DNA from: Aneurinibacillus tyrosinisolvens
GTDB lineage: Bacteria > Bacillota > Bacilli > Aneurinibacillales > Aneurinibacillaceae
Direction: 5' to 3'
DNA length: 64,000 nt
Assembly: GCF_001015055.1 (NCBI RefSeq)
Contig: NZ_BBWZ01000014.1
Location: 35,482 to 99,481, forward strand
The first letter of the stretch is position 1. Each line of letters begins with the position of its first letter. A program made the position numbers and the translations under genes. The notes under the pieces were generated by a model. The model saw nothing but the letters and a program-made list of their open reading frames with translations, did no database searches and was not told where the DNA came from. Below, one piece after another: positions 10,835 to 19,902 of this stretch.

Positions 10835-10877
10835 TCTGCCACTCCCAATTCCGATTAAATTTATTGGATTTATATAA

Positions 10878-10906
10878 AACTTATCAATAATTTTCTAAAT
10901 TGTCAA
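10878..10906 (-). promoter_or_regulatory. Candidate cysK promoter
   Basis: On the minus strand TTGACA (10901-10906) is followed 17 bp later by TAAGTT (10878-10883). The -35 is perfect, the -10 weak. Confidence 0.4.
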
Positions 10907-10918
10907 TGTGCAAAGGCA

Positions 10919-10950
10919 GTCCCTTTAAATTATAAGGGACCGACTTTTTT
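10919..10950 (+). terminator. Hairpin with T-run between lrgB and cysK
   Basis: GTCCCTT (10919-10925) pairs with AAGGGAC (10934-10940), followed by a T-rich stretch on the plus strand. Both neighbours are on the minus strand, so its role there is unclear; on that strand it would form the same stem with a poor tail. Confidence 0.4.
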
Positions 10951-10954
10951 TCTT

Positions 10955-11641
10955 TTAGAACAGGATGGATAAAAGCTCTGGGGCCAATATAGGCATTAAT
11001 AAGGCAGAAAGCACCATACCCAGCATTCCCATGGTTCCTTCCAGCTCTCCCCACTGCGCAGCCCGGGCAGCTCCTACCATAGAAGCAGCCGTACCTAAAG
11101 CCAATCCTCTCGCCATCTTATTTTTAATCCCCATCCAGCGAAGAATGATAGGGCCGATTAGCATTCCGATTACAGCCGTCATCATGGTGAAAACTGCCGT
11201 GAGTTCTGGTAGCCCGCCAAGGGTATGGGAAACAGACACTGCCATGGGTGCGGTAACGGATTTAGGAGCTAAGGATGCAATCGTAGACAGACTGAAATGA
11301 AAAAGGCGGGATAATCCAATGACAAAAAGGATACCAGAACATGTACCGATGAAAACACCTGTTAAGATTGTAAAAATATATTGTTTTAATACGGAGGCAT
11401 ATCTATATATAGGGATAACCATCGCCAATTGAAGAGGACCAAGAAAAAAGGTAAGGGGTTGTGCAGCTGATCGGTAGGTGGGATAGTTAGTATGGGTCAA
11501 CCATAAGATTAAGATTAGGAGAGCTGGACAGAAAAAAACGGGGCTGCTCCATGTATAGGGTAATTTTTTATGCACCCTGCATCCTACAACATAGGTGACC
11601 GATGTAAGAATGATCCACATTATCATGTGATATAGCATCAT
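10955..11641 (-). CDS. lrgB: LrgB/CidB family membrane protein
   Basis: Integral membrane protein of the LrgB family (antiholin/holin-like partner, also linked to pyruvate or overflow-metabolite transport in Gram-positives). 228 residues with about six hydrophobic segments. The conserved SLAPKSVTAPMAVSVSHTLGG and ALGTAASMVGAARAAQWGELEG segments identify the family. The start at 11641 is set by GGAGGG about 8 nt upstream; the frame upstream of it is lrgA sequence. It overlaps lrgA by 4 nt (ATGA), so the pair is coupled. No LytTR or LysR regulator is adjacent; whether it is Lrg or Cid type is open. Confidence 0.88.
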   Translation of the reverse strand: MMLYHMIMWIILTSVTYVVGCRVHKKLPYTWSSPVFFCPALLILILWLTHTNYPTYRSAAQPLTFFLGPLQLAMVIPIYRYASVLKQYIFTILTGVFIGTCSGILFVIGLSRLFHFSLSTIASLAPKSVTAPMAVSVSHTLGGLPELTAVFTMMTAVIGMLIGPIILRWMGIKNKMARGLALGTAASMVGAARAAQWGELEGTMGMLGMVLSALLMPILAPELLSILF

Positions 11642-11991
11642 TTTAGTTCCCTCCTTTTTTTGCCCATCATGGTGATTAAGGCTGTAGAAATCAGCACGAA
11701 AGCCGTGCTTATCACAACGGTAAACATCAAATGCCATCCACCCTGCTGTAAAACGCCCCAATATTGAACAATCCCCACAATAACAGGGATAAAAAACAGC
11801 ATCATATGACGGGAAAAGAACTGGCTCGAACGTTGTAAATGTTCCGGTCTTATTACCTTCGTTACAAGAAGCAGAAGCAGCACCCCCATACCGATAAGTA
11901 CAGGCGGAACCGGCAGCGGTAAAAGATAACTAAACAGAACACTAAGTTGGTATAAAATACAAAGGAAAATCATCTCCAGTAAGAGTTTCAT
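11638..11991 (-). CDS. lrgA: LrgA/CidA family holin-like protein
   Basis: Small membrane protein, 117 residues with four hydrophobic helices, as in CidA/LrgA. Conserved PVPPVLIGMGVLLLLL and FIPVIVGIVQY. The start at 11991 (MKLLLEM) follows GGAGAG about 7 nt upstream; the in-frame stretch further upstream is not family-like. First gene of a two-gene operon with lrgB. Confidence 0.85.
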   Translation of the reverse strand: MKLLLEMIFLCILYQLSVLFSYLLPLPVPPVLIGMGVLLLLLVTKVIRPEHLQRSSQFFSRHMMLFFIPVIVGIVQYWGVLQQGGWHLMFTVVISTAFVLISTALITMMGKKRRELK

Positions 11992-12222
11992 GTGGCGCTC
12001 TCCAATCTCTTTAGGATTTCTCCTACCTGGGACAGCTGAAATGGATTCACATGCCACCCCTGTATAAATGAATGTTTTTGATACTATTTAGCATACAGGG
12101 TTGAGGTGAAGATTACTGTTTGTATGTAAGATTTTATTGCATGATTTTTTACTTGTTTTCTATAAAAATGTAGTATGCTAACCTATACATAGTACGTAAT
12201 ACAGGAAAGGAAGAATGGCGAA

Positions 12223-12483
12223 GTGAGAGCCTTAAGAGATGCTGAAGTAGAAGATTTGCGACGGATTATCAACAGGATTAAAGACCCGAGTCCGAGTACG
12301 TTTGACAACTTTGAGGAAAGATTTAGAGAACACTTTTCAGTAGAGCCGAATTCCGACGCGGCGTACCGGGTTGCAGACTTTATCTTTGATAAAGGAATTG
12401 CCAAGTCGGAACAAGACTTGATGGGATGCAGCAATACCGCATTATGGGATGTGGCCCAATATATTAAAACAAAGCTGGCATAA
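12223..12483 (+). CDS. Small hypothetical protein
   Basis: 86 residues, GTG start after AGGAAAGGA. Charged, helical-looking, no signal peptide, no motif recognised (MRALRDAEVEDLRRIINRI...). Followed by a hairpin. Codon use is like the neighbours. Function unknown. Confidence 0.6.
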   Translation: MRALRDAEVEDLRRIINRIKDPSPSTFDNFEERFREHFSVEPNSDAAYRVADFIFDKGIAKSEQDLMGCSNTALWDVAQYIKTKLA

Positions 12484-12489
12484 CGGACG

Positions 12490-12521
12490 AAGGACGTCCC
12501 AAAACAATAGGGGACGTCCTT
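12490..12521 (+). terminator. Strong hairpin after the 86-residue gene
   Basis: AAGGACGTCCC (12490-12500) and GGGACGTCCTT (12511-12521) form an 11-bp perfect stem. The tail is not T-rich, so termination is plausible but not typical. Confidence 0.5.
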
Positions 12522-12589
12522 ATAAGGAAAATTGTTCAAAGTAGAGAAGGGGATGCGGCGTCAAGAAGAAAACTACAGGAGGAATATTT

Positions 12590-13578
12590 ATGTTTCAATT
12601 TCTTAGATCTTTCTTTCTTAGAAATCAGGGGAGCAAGAGCCTGCCGGGTAAAATTGATTTGCCGGCTCCTCCTGACCAAATCCAATTTCAACCCGGAATC
12701 ATGGCGTATCCCATTTTGAATTTACTCGATGATTCCTTTCCGCTTGAATATCAAACGAATATTATCCGCAGAGTTTCCGAAGAACATCCACAATGGTCAC
12801 TCAACAGCTGCCGTGTCTATATGTATGAGTTTAAATGCTTCTTCATCCTTGCCAGCCTTTTTAAGGAAGTGGATATGTATAGCGCGGAAGTAGATGGGAT
12901 CTGGCATACAGCCTTATGTTTACAAGAGAGTACGAATCACTGTGTCATTCTTTTGCCGGTGAAATGATTCATCACGCTCCACATACATCTGATAACAAAC
13001 AACCTTCTTTTTCATTACAAAAAAGAACACAATTCCTTCTTTTCTACAATACGTTGTTTCCTGCAGAGGAGGGGCAGGTAAACCGAATGATTTGGAACAT
13101 GGACAAAAAAGAACAGGTAGATATGCAATGGATGGAATGGGTAAGCAAACAGACTCCTGAAAAAATGACAGAGCAATATATACGTCCACAAGCAGTTGAA
13201 ATATTTGGCGAGGACGTGATCACAAACATCCTCACGCTTATGATTAATAGCTTGCAGGACTTCTTTCTTCGTGTTGCGGAAAAAGGAAAGAATAACGTAA
13301 TGCCCAGCAAACGCCGCCCATATTCTCCAAATAAGTCATCATCAAAAGACGATGCAAGTATGGATATTCTCTCGTTTGCATTTTTAGCCCAATGGGCCAT
13401 AGATGACGATAAGTCCCATCATCATTCCCATATGAAGCACACACATCATGACACATCGGCACCAACAACGAATCATAGCCATCATTCAACCCACCATACC
13501 CACTCATCCTGTACGAGTCATTCATGCAGTTCTAGCAGTAGTAGTTGCAGTTCCTGTAGTTCTTGTGGCTCTTCTTAA
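12590..13578 (+). pseudogene. Glycine-rich-domain-like cytosolic protein with His/Ser/Cys-rich tail, frameshifted
   Basis: Two reading frames make one protein of about 329 residues. The first (12590-12967) runs to DGIWHTAL, the second continues MFTREYESLCHSFAGEMIHHAPH; together they give the D-x2-WH ... TREY ... IHHxP pattern I associate with GRDP-like proteins. The join needs one extra base near 12914 (TT to TTT). The C-terminal 60 residues are extraordinary: His clusters (SHHHSHMKHTHHD, HSHHSTHHTHSS), then Ser/Cys repeats (SCSSCSSCGSS), a likely metal-binding tail. Good ribosome binding site (AGGAGG). It may be intact if the missing base is a sequencing error. Confidence 0.65.
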
Positions 13579-13643
13579 AAAATTGATAGGTTTCTAAAGA
13601 AACATTAAAATGATGCTATATATTAAGAGCAGGCCACCGCAAG

Positions 13644-14366
13644 CTAGTCCACTTTTCCATTGCCCCACTCCGCAATGTAGACTTTGCGGTCCTGCCTTCC
13701 CCATTTTCTCGCTTGAGTTTTCGAACCTACGAAAACGTCCAATTTATTTCCGCGGATCGCTCCTCCGCGGTCTTCAACTACGTAAATACCAGGCAATCCC
13801 TCAATCCTTACCTTTGTTCCCATTGGAATATGTCTGCTCGCTGCAATGGTACGTCCCGCTCTGGCTTTTTTGCCGCTTGCGGTTCTGCCGCCAGCCGTTC
13901 CCTCTTCGCGAGAGGCGGTATAAGCTGAAATATTGGCTACAAATGAATAGGCAGCCCGCTGTTTCAGTGATGCTCTTTGACTTGTAGCAGTTGTTCTTTT
14001 CTTCGCCGTCGTTTCCTTAACAACAACCGAGCTTTTCTTGGATCTGGTTGCTTGATGCCTTTTTCTATGCTGAGCCATTTCTTTAACAACTACTGGGCTT
14101 TTCTTTAATGATTTTTGTTTTTTGATTGTGACTAACTTTTTTTCCAGCATTTCCGTTTTCTCTTCATTGAGAGACTCTTTCTCGGAAAGTGTAGATAGAT
14201 TTACCATTGCCGGTTTTGGCGCAGCCTCTAAAACGCTTCGTCCTAAAGCTGGATTCTTTTGTTTTCCTCCCACTTGGTTGCTGCTTTGAGCACAAGAAAC
14301 AGTGAACAGTAAGCCCATTAACACAAATAAAATGACTCCCATGGCTGCACGACCTTTTAGTATCAT
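13644..14366 (-). CDS. 3D-domain cell-wall lipoprotein
   Basis: 240 residues. N-terminal hydrophobic segment ending FTVSC is a probable lipoprotein signal (not a perfect lipobox). A long Lys/Arg/Ser/Thr-rich linker (about 60-135) is followed by a C-terminal 3D domain (about 140-235) with SAYTASREEG, ASRHIPMGTKV and VEDRGGAIRGNKLDVF, the conserved-Asp double-psi barrel seen in YocH/YabE-type proteins and related to MltA lytic transglycosylases. Likely acts on peptidoglycan outside the membrane. Isolated gene, divergent from mntH. Confidence 0.85.
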   Translation of the reverse strand: MILKGRAAMGVILFVLMGLLFTVSCAQSSNQVGGKQKNPALGRSVLEAAPKPAMVNLSTLSEKESLNEEKTEMLEKKLVTIKKQKSLKKSPVVVKEMAQHRKRHQATRSKKSSVVVKETTAKKRTTATSQRASLKQRAAYSFVANISAYTASREEGTAGGRTASGKKARAGRTIAASRHIPMGTKVRIEGLPGIYVVEDRGGAIRGNKLDVFVGSKTQARKWGRQDRKVYIAEWGNGKVD

Positions 14367-14539
14367 CTTATTCTCCCTTCGTCATCATTTTTATCGGCTG
14401 ACTATACGACAATACGGCTATATTTTCTGAGTATATGTCGTCCATATAGAAATCATGCCGATATGAATCAGAGAAGCGCTTCGAAAGAGGGCAGATTTGC
14501 GGCAAGCATGGGTGTTATCTCTTATTTTCAGGGTATTAC

Positions 14540-14565
14540 TATAGTATCTCTTATTAAGGGCACAA
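14540..14565. promoter_or_regulatory. Possible mntH promoter and MntR-like box
   Basis: TATAGT (14540-14545) could be a -10. The reverse strand of 14548-14565 reads TTGTGCCCTTAATAAGAG, partly resembling the TTTGCCTTAAGG core of MntR boxes. The match is imperfect; control by manganese is inferred from the gene. Confidence 0.25.
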
Positions 14566-14593
14566 CTCAGATTAACTATGTGGAGGAGATAGG

Positions 14594-15892
14594 GTGAATC
14601 GTAGTGGTGCAGCTAAGTCGATGAACAAAAAAACAAACAAAGCGTTGCGGAAATCTGCACAAGCCTCTTTGAGAGGAGAGAAACGTGGATTTAAACAAAT
14701 TCTGCCTTTTTTAGGACCAGCCTTCATTGCAGCTGTTGCCTATATTGATCCAGGAAACTTTGCCACAAACATAACAGCGGGTTCTAAATACGGCTATATG
14801 CTCCTCTGGGTGATTGTTGCAGCCAATTTAATGGCGGCTCTTATCCAATCGATGTCAGCAAAATTAGGTATAGCGACGGGAAAAAATCTTCCGGAATTAT
14901 GCGGAGAACACTTCTCAAAATGGACATCTATTTTTCTATGGATTCAAGCCGAACTTGTTATCATAGCTACTGATTTAGCTGAATTTATTGGCGCTTCATT
15001 AGGATTGCATTTGCTTTTTGGTATTTCGTTAGTGCCGGCCGCACTATTAACTGCCGCAGGTTCATTTGCTATTTTGGAGATGCAAAGAAAAGGGGTTCGG
15101 TCACTGGAGGCTATCATTTCCGGGATGATTTTCGTTGTCGTGCTTGCTTTTGGACTGCAGGTTTTTTATGCAAATCCAGAACCAGGCTCCATTCTCCATG
15201 GCATGTTTATCCCAGAATTTAAAGGAACAGATAGCATCCTGCTTGCAGCTGGAATTCTAGGTGCAACGGTCATGCCACACGCTATCTATCTCCATTCTTC
15301 TCTAACTCAAAAAAGGATTATTGGAGAAAATGAAAAAGAACGGAAGAAGATTTTTCGCTTTGAATTGCTGGATATCATCATTGCTATGCTGATTGCTGGT
15401 GCAATCAATGCCAGTATGGTCATCGTCGCAGCTGCACTTTTTCATAAAAACGGGCTGTACGTTGAGGATTTAGATGTTGCCTTCCAGCAATTCGAAAATT
15501 TAATTGGCCCTATTCCAGCCATTCTCTTTGGCGTTGGATTATTATCAGCCGGTTTATCAAGTTCATCAGTTGGTACAATGACCGGAGATGTCATTATGCA
15601 GGGTTACATCAAAAAGCATATTTCCGTTTATGTACGACGGGTGATTACCATGATTCCTCCACTAACCATTATTATGGCAGGAGTTAACCCATCGAAGGCA
15701 CTTGTGATAAGCCAGGTTGCTTTGTCATTTGGTATTGCCTTTGCGCTTGTGCCATTAATTATCTTTACGAGCAATGAAAAATTAATGAAAGGACTGGTCA
15801 ATCACAGACTAACAACAACCGTTGCGTGGATAATTGCCGTGATTATTGTAGGATTAAACTTATTTTTACTTTATCAAACAATTTTTGGATAA
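14594..15892 (+). CDS. mntH: Nramp-type divalent metal (manganese) transporter MntH
   Basis: Proton-coupled Mn(II)/Fe(II) importer in the membrane. 432 residues, about 11 membrane helices. Metal-site residues are visible: DPGNF at 52-56 (Asp52, Asn55) in helix 1 and MPHAIYLHS from 227 in helix 6. The consensus transport motif region IPAILFGVGLLSAGLSSS is also present. GTG start at 14594 with GGAGGAG 5 nt upstream; ATG 14621 is an alternative that trims a basic N-tail. Single gene. Confidence 0.93.
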   Translation: MNRSGAAKSMNKKTNKALRKSAQASLRGEKRGFKQILPFLGPAFIAAVAYIDPGNFATNITAGSKYGYMLLWVIVAANLMAALIQSMSAKLGIATGKNLPELCGEHFSKWTSIFLWIQAELVIIATDLAEFIGASLGLHLLFGISLVPAALLTAAGSFAILEMQRKGVRSLEAIISGMIFVVVLAFGLQVFYANPEPGSILHGMFIPEFKGTDSILLAAGILGATVMPHAIYLHSSLTQKRIIGENEKERKKIFRFELLDIIIAMLIAGAINASMVIVAAALFHKNGLYVEDLDVAFQQFENLIGPIPAILFGVGLLSAGLSSSSVGTMTGDVIMQGYIKKHISVYVRRVITMIPPLTIIMAGVNPSKALVISQVALSFGIAFALVPLIIFTSNEKLMKGLVNHRLTTTVAWIIAVIIVGLNLFLLYQTIFG

Positions 15893-15919
15893 ACAAATCG
15901 AGTAGTCAGGTGAGGTTAC

Positions 15920-17641
15920 ATGTCTGTTAATAAAAAAGATATCATTCATTTGCTGGAAACGATTGCAATCTACATGGAATTAAAGGGTGAAAACCCATTT
16001 AAGGTTTCCGCCTTCCGAAAGGCAGCAGGAGCGTTGGAAACCGATGAGCGAAGCCTGTCTACGATAGATGAGTTCACTTCCTTAAAAGGAATTGGCAAGG
16101 GCACTGCGGCTGTTATTGAGGAGTATATCCATGAGGGAAAATCGACCGTTCTCGCAGAGCTGCAGGAAGAAGTGCCAGAAGGGCTGATACCGCTTCTGCA
16201 GCTTCCAGGACTTGGCGGAAAAAAAATCGCCAAGCTTCATAAGGAGCTTCACATTCATGATATGCATGATTTACAAGTTGCCTGTGAAGAGGGCAGAGTA
16301 AGACAACTTGAAGGATTTGGAAAGAAAACGGAAGAAAAGATTCTTGCCGCCATTCATGAAGCTGGGTCAAGGCCAGACAGGCTCCCGCTTGCCTTCATGA
16401 TGCCTATTGCCGATGAAATCGAGGCTGTGCTTCGAAACATGAACGATGTCATTCGATACTCCAGGGCAGGGAGCCTCCGCCGGGTGAGGGAGACGATAAA
16501 GGATCTGGATTTTATCATTTCCACCGACAAACCCGCCTCGGTAAAAGAGCAGCTGCTCGCCCTGGCTGGCATCAAACAGGTCATCTCTGCAGGAGATACA
16601 AAAGTTTCTGTCATCCTTGGATACCAGTATGATGTCTCCGTCGATTTCCGAATCGTGGAAGATACACAATTCACCACCGCCCTCCACCATTTCACCGGTT
16701 CCAAAGAGCACAATGTAAGGATGCGCCAGCTTGCCAAGGATAGGGGCGAGAAAATCAGCGAATACGGGGTCGAGGTTGCTGAGACAGGTGAAATCCTTAC
16801 CTTTGAAAATGAAGAGGCCTTTTTTGCCCATTTTGGCCTCCCGTTCATTCCGCCGGAAACGCGTGAGGATGGAACAGAAGTAGACCATTTCAAGGAACCT
16901 GGAGAGTTGATATCACTCCCTGACATCCAGGGGGATCTGCATATGCATACGACCTGGAGCGATGGGGCCTATACAATTGAAGAGATGGTTGAGGCCTGCA
17001 GGGCCAAAGGATATAAATACATGGCGATCACCGATCACTCGCAATACTTGAAGGTCGCAAACGGACTCACGGCTGAAAGATTGCATGAACAGAAAAGAAT
17101 CATTCATGAGCTGAATAAAAAGTATCATGACATTACCATACTTTCTGGAATTGAGATGGATATCCTTCCTAACGGTTCGCTTGATTATGATGATGAATTA
17201 TTGGCTGAAATGGATATCGTTATCGCCGCAATCCACTCAAGCTTTTCACAGCCGAAGGCATCCATTATGAAACGGTTAAAAAACGCCCTGCAAAATCCAA
17301 ATGTCGATATTATCGCCCATCCAACGGGAAGAGTCATCGGAAGAAGGCCAGGATATGAAGTGGATATGGATATGCTGATCGAGCTTGCGAAAGAGACGGA
17401 CACAGCGCTTGAGTTGAATGCCAACCCACACCGGCTAGACCTGGCAGCTCCTTATTTAAGGCAGGCCCAGGAGGCAGGCGTTACCATCGTTATCAATACA
17501 GATGCGCACAGTATTGATATGCTTGAAGATATGAAAATCGGCGTCTCTACGGCAAAAAAAGGCTGGATTAGGAGAGATTCCGTCTTGAATGCCAAAAATG
17601 CAGATGGTTTGATCGCCTTCTTAAAAAGAAATGATTCATGA
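15920..17641 (+). CDS. polX: DNA polymerase X family protein with PHP domain
   Basis: 573 residues, length of B. subtilis PolX (base-excision repair gap filling; 3'-5' exonuclease). Order: helix-hairpin-helix region (about 1-150, LPGLGGKKIAKLH), PolX nucleotidyltransferase core with the DLDFII metal-binding acids (about 195-200) and YDVSVDFRIV, then a C-terminal PHP phosphoesterase domain from about 335 with GDLHMHTTWSDG, AITDHS and IINTDAHS. Usually next to mutS2 in Firmicutes; that context is absent. Base composition is a little GC-richer than mntH. Confidence 0.92.
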   Translation: MSVNKKDIIHLLETIAIYMELKGENPFKVSAFRKAAGALETDERSLSTIDEFTSLKGIGKGTAAVIEEYIHEGKSTVLAELQEEVPEGLIPLLQLPGLGGKKIAKLHKELHIHDMHDLQVACEEGRVRQLEGFGKKTEEKILAAIHEAGSRPDRLPLAFMMPIADEIEAVLRNMNDVIRYSRAGSLRRVRETIKDLDFIISTDKPASVKEQLLALAGIKQVISAGDTKVSVILGYQYDVSVDFRIVEDTQFTTALHHFTGSKEHNVRMRQLAKDRGEKISEYGVEVAETGEILTFENEEAFFAHFGLPFIPPETREDGTEVDHFKEPGELISLPDIQGDLHMHTTWSDGAYTIEEMVEACRAKGYKYMAITDHSQYLKVANGLTAERLHEQKRIIHELNKKYHDITILSGIEMDILPNGSLDYDDELLAEMDIVIAAIHSSFSQPKASIMKRLKNALQNPNVDIIAHPTGRVIGRRPGYEVDMDMLIELAKETDTALELNANPHRLDLAAPYLRQAQEAGVTIVINTDAHSIDMLEDMKIGVSTAKKGWIRRDSVLNAKNADGLIAFLKRNDS

Positions 17642-17658
17642 CGATTGCGTATGATAAA

Positions 17659-17690
17659 GCGGGGACTCATTCTCCGTTTTTTTATTTTTT
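17659..17690 (+). terminator. polX terminator
   Basis: GCGGGGA pairs with TCTCCGT across a short loop, followed by TTTTTTTATTTTTT. Confidence 0.6.
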
Positions 17691-17738
17691 CGGAAACACT
17701 ACCCTTATACATTCCTGTATGGAAGAGAGGGTATATGG

Positions 17739-18725
17739 ATGAATCAAACGACATATGCACGATATGAGACACAAAACGAGTGCGATAAACGCCTTCATCA
17801 CTGGGTAGAGCAGCACCGGAAATACACTGGCACAGGAGCATGTGCAGAATATATTCCCGCGCTGCGGCATGCGGATCCGGGCGCCCTTGGGATCTGTATT
17901 ATTGGACACGATGGAGAAATCATTAAGGGAGGGGAAGCAGATGTCACATTTACGATGCAAAGCGTGTCTAAAGTAATTAGCTTTATGGCTGTTTGTCTTG
18001 CGCATGGTATCCCCTATGTGTTGGAGCATGTAGATGTAGAACCAACCGGTGATCCATATAATTCGATTATACGGCTTGAGCTTAAAAAGCCCGGAAAACC
18101 ATTTAATCCGATGATTAATGCAGGCGCGATTACGGTTGCCTCATTGCTTCCGGGTACCTCAAAAGAGGAAAAATTCTCAGGACTGCTTGATATGATGGAA
18201 ATGCTGCTGGGGCGGCGGCCCTCGGTCAATCACAGTGTATTCATCTCTGAGCGGGAGACCGCCCATTACAATTTTGCGCTGGCTCATTATTTAAAAGCGG
18301 AAGGACTGCTGGAATGTGCAGTGGATGATGCGATCGATATTTACCTGAGGCAATGCGCAATCGAAGTTACGACGGAAGATCTGGCAAAAATCGGACTTGT
18401 GCTGGCCTGTGATGGATATGATCCGCTGCAGAGGAAGCAGCTCATTCCTATCAAGCTCGCCAGACTGACCAAAGCGGTCATGCTAACGTGCGGCATGTAC
18501 AATGCTTCCGGGAAATTTGCCGCCTTTGTCGGTGCGCCGTCAAAAAGCGGGGTTTCCGGTGCGATTATGACCGCCGTTCCACCCAGGCAGCATAAGACAA
18601 CACCGTTTCATAACGGATGCGGTATCGGTATTTATGGCCCGGCCATTGACGAAGCGGGTAACAGCGCTGCAGGAGTCAAGTTGCTTGAGCATATAGCAGC
18701 AGAGTGGGAGCTTAGTGTATTTTAA
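17739..18725 (+). CDS. glsA: Glutaminase
   Basis: Hydrolyses glutamine to glutamate and ammonia. 328 residues of the serine-dependent beta-lactamase-like glutaminase family. Ser75-x2-Lys78 (QSVSKVISF) is the catalytic pair; NAGAITV and the C-terminal GCGIGIYGPAIDEAGNSAAG are family signatures. The ATG follows AGAGAGG by 8 nt. It stands alone between two terminators, just upstream of the acetoin operon. Confidence 0.93.
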   Translation: MNQTTYARYETQNECDKRLHHWVEQHRKYTGTGACAEYIPALRHADPGALGICIIGHDGEIIKGGEADVTFTMQSVSKVISFMAVCLAHGIPYVLEHVDVEPTGDPYNSIIRLELKKPGKPFNPMINAGAITVASLLPGTSKEEKFSGLLDMMEMLLGRRPSVNHSVFISERETAHYNFALAHYLKAEGLLECAVDDAIDIYLRQCAIEVTTEDLAKIGLVLACDGYDPLQRKQLIPIKLARLTKAVMLTCGMYNASGKFAAFVGAPSKSGVSGAIMTAVPPRQHKTTPFHNGCGIGIYGPAIDEAGNSAAGVKLLEHIAAEWELSVF

Positions 18726-18736
18726 TCTTTGTACAC

Positions 18737-18785
18737 AAAAAGAGACAAAACGAGACACCCGTCTCATTTTGTCTCTTTTTTGCTG
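18737..18785 (+). terminator. glsA terminator
   Basis: A long near-perfect stem (AAAAAGAGACAAAACGAGAC at 18737-18756, complementary arm 18761-18780) ends in a T run. Confidence 0.92.
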
Positions 18786-18791
18786 CCTTAT

Positions 18792-18823
18792 AAATGGCTA
18801 AATTCCTCCTTTTTAGGCCATTT
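18792..18823. promoter_or_regulatory. Inverted repeat upstream of acoA, candidate AcoR activator site
   Basis: AAATGGCTAAA (18792-18802) and TTTTAGGCCATTT (18811-18823) form an imperfect dyad immediately upstream of the -24/-12 promoter. Position and symmetry suit an enhancer-binding-protein site, although it is closer to the promoter than usual. Inference; no AcoR consensus was checked. Confidence 0.45.
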
Positions 18824-18828
18824 CCATT

Positions 18829-18845
18829 TTGGCGTGATGCTTGCA
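18829..18845 (+). promoter_or_regulatory. Sigma-54 (-24/-12) promoter of acoABC
   Basis: TTGGCGTGATGCTTGCA carries the GG and GC dinucleotides with the required spacing (TTGGC-N7-TTGCA), 41 bp before the acoA ATG. Acetoin operons of Bacillus are sigma-54 and AcoR dependent, and acoR lies downstream. Confidence 0.88.
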
Positions 18846-18886
18846 TTATTGTATAGTGACTCAAAATTACGATAGGAGGCTGGAAA

Positions 18887-19879
18887 ATGGAAACGATGCA
18901 AAGCAAAGAGATAGTATTATCTCAGGAAAAGGCGCATTGGATGTATAAAAAGATGCTGGAAATCCGCAAATTTGAAGACAGAGTACATGAGTTATTCGCA
19001 CAGGGAATCCTCCCGGGATTTGTTCATTTATATGCCGGAGAGGAAGCAGTAGCCGTTGGGGTTTGTGCTCATCTTACGGATCAAGACAGTATTACCAGTA
19101 CCCATCGGGGGCATGGTCATTGTATTGCTAAAGGGTGCGATTTAAACGGGATGATGGCTGAAATTTATGGAAAGGTGACAGGATTGTGTAAAGGAAAAGG
19201 CGGATCCATGCATATTGCGGATTTAGACAAAGGAATGTTGGGAGCGAATGGAATCGTTGGAGGGGGCTTCCCGCTGGCCTGTGGTGCAGCTTTAACCGCA
19301 AAGTATAAGAAAACCAAAAATGTAAGCGTTTGCTTTTTTGGAGATGGTGCCAACAACCACGGCACGTTTCATGAAGGTATCAACCTGGCCGCCATTTGGA
19401 ATCTTCCCGTTGTTTTTGTTGCAGAAAATAACGGCTATGCCGAGGCCACACCGTTTACCTATGCTTCAAGCTGTAAGTCCATTGTTGATCGTGCGATTGG
19501 TTACAATATCCCTGGGATTCGAGTGGATGGAAAAGATGTAGTAGCCGTTTACCAGGCTGCTGAAGAGGCAGTCCAAAGAGCCCGCAGGGGAGAAGGACCA
19601 ACATTGATAGAGTGTGTGACCTATCGCAATTATGGCCACTTTGAGGGAGATGCCCAGAAATATAAAACCGAACAAGAAAAGAAAGACCATTTGCAGGAGA
19701 AGGACGCCATTGTTCAATTTAAACAGTATTTGCTGAAACAGCAGCTGTTGGATGAACAAGAATTGACCATACTAGAATCTTCTGTAGAAGAGACAGTTAA
19801 AGAAGCGGTTAAGTTCAGTGAAGAAAGTCCATATCCAAACGATTCCGAATTGTTAACAGATGTATATGTATCTTATTAA
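18887..19879 (+). CDS. acoA: Acetoin dehydrogenase E1 alpha subunit (TPP-dependent)
   Basis: With AcoB cleaves acetoin to acetaldehyde and transfers an acetyl group to the E2 lipoyl arm. 330 residues of the E1-alpha family. The TPP/Mg motif runs from FGDGANNHG to VAENN; STHRGHGHCIAKG is the substrate-side loop. AGGAGG lies 6 nt before the ATG. First gene of the sigma-54-driven operon; 23 nt to acoB. Confidence 0.94.
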   Translation: METMQSKEIVLSQEKAHWMYKKMLEIRKFEDRVHELFAQGILPGFVHLYAGEEAVAVGVCAHLTDQDSITSTHRGHGHCIAKGCDLNGMMAEIYGKVTGLCKGKGGSMHIADLDKGMLGANGIVGGGFPLACGAALTAKYKKTKNVSVCFFGDGANNHGTFHEGINLAAIWNLPVVFVAENNGYAEATPFTYASSCKSIVDRAIGYNIPGIRVDGKDVVAVYQAAEEAVQRARRGEGPTLIECVTYRNYGHFEGDAQKYKTEQEKKDHLQEKDAIVQFKQYLLKQQLLDEQELTILESSVEETVKEAVKFSEESPYPNDSELLTDVYVSY

Positions 19880-19902
19880 TTAGAAAATAGGAGGAATTCA
19901 TA

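Noticed and set aside
13400..13575. Repetitive CAT/AGT-rich DNA as a CRISPR or tandem repeat array
   Set aside because: It is the coding sequence of the His/Ser/Cys-rich tail; no regular spacer-repeat structure exists.
16354..16926. Long minus-strand frames opposite polX
   Set aside because: Shadows of the polX reading frame: no ribosome sites, and the plus strand has continuous PolX/PHP motifs.
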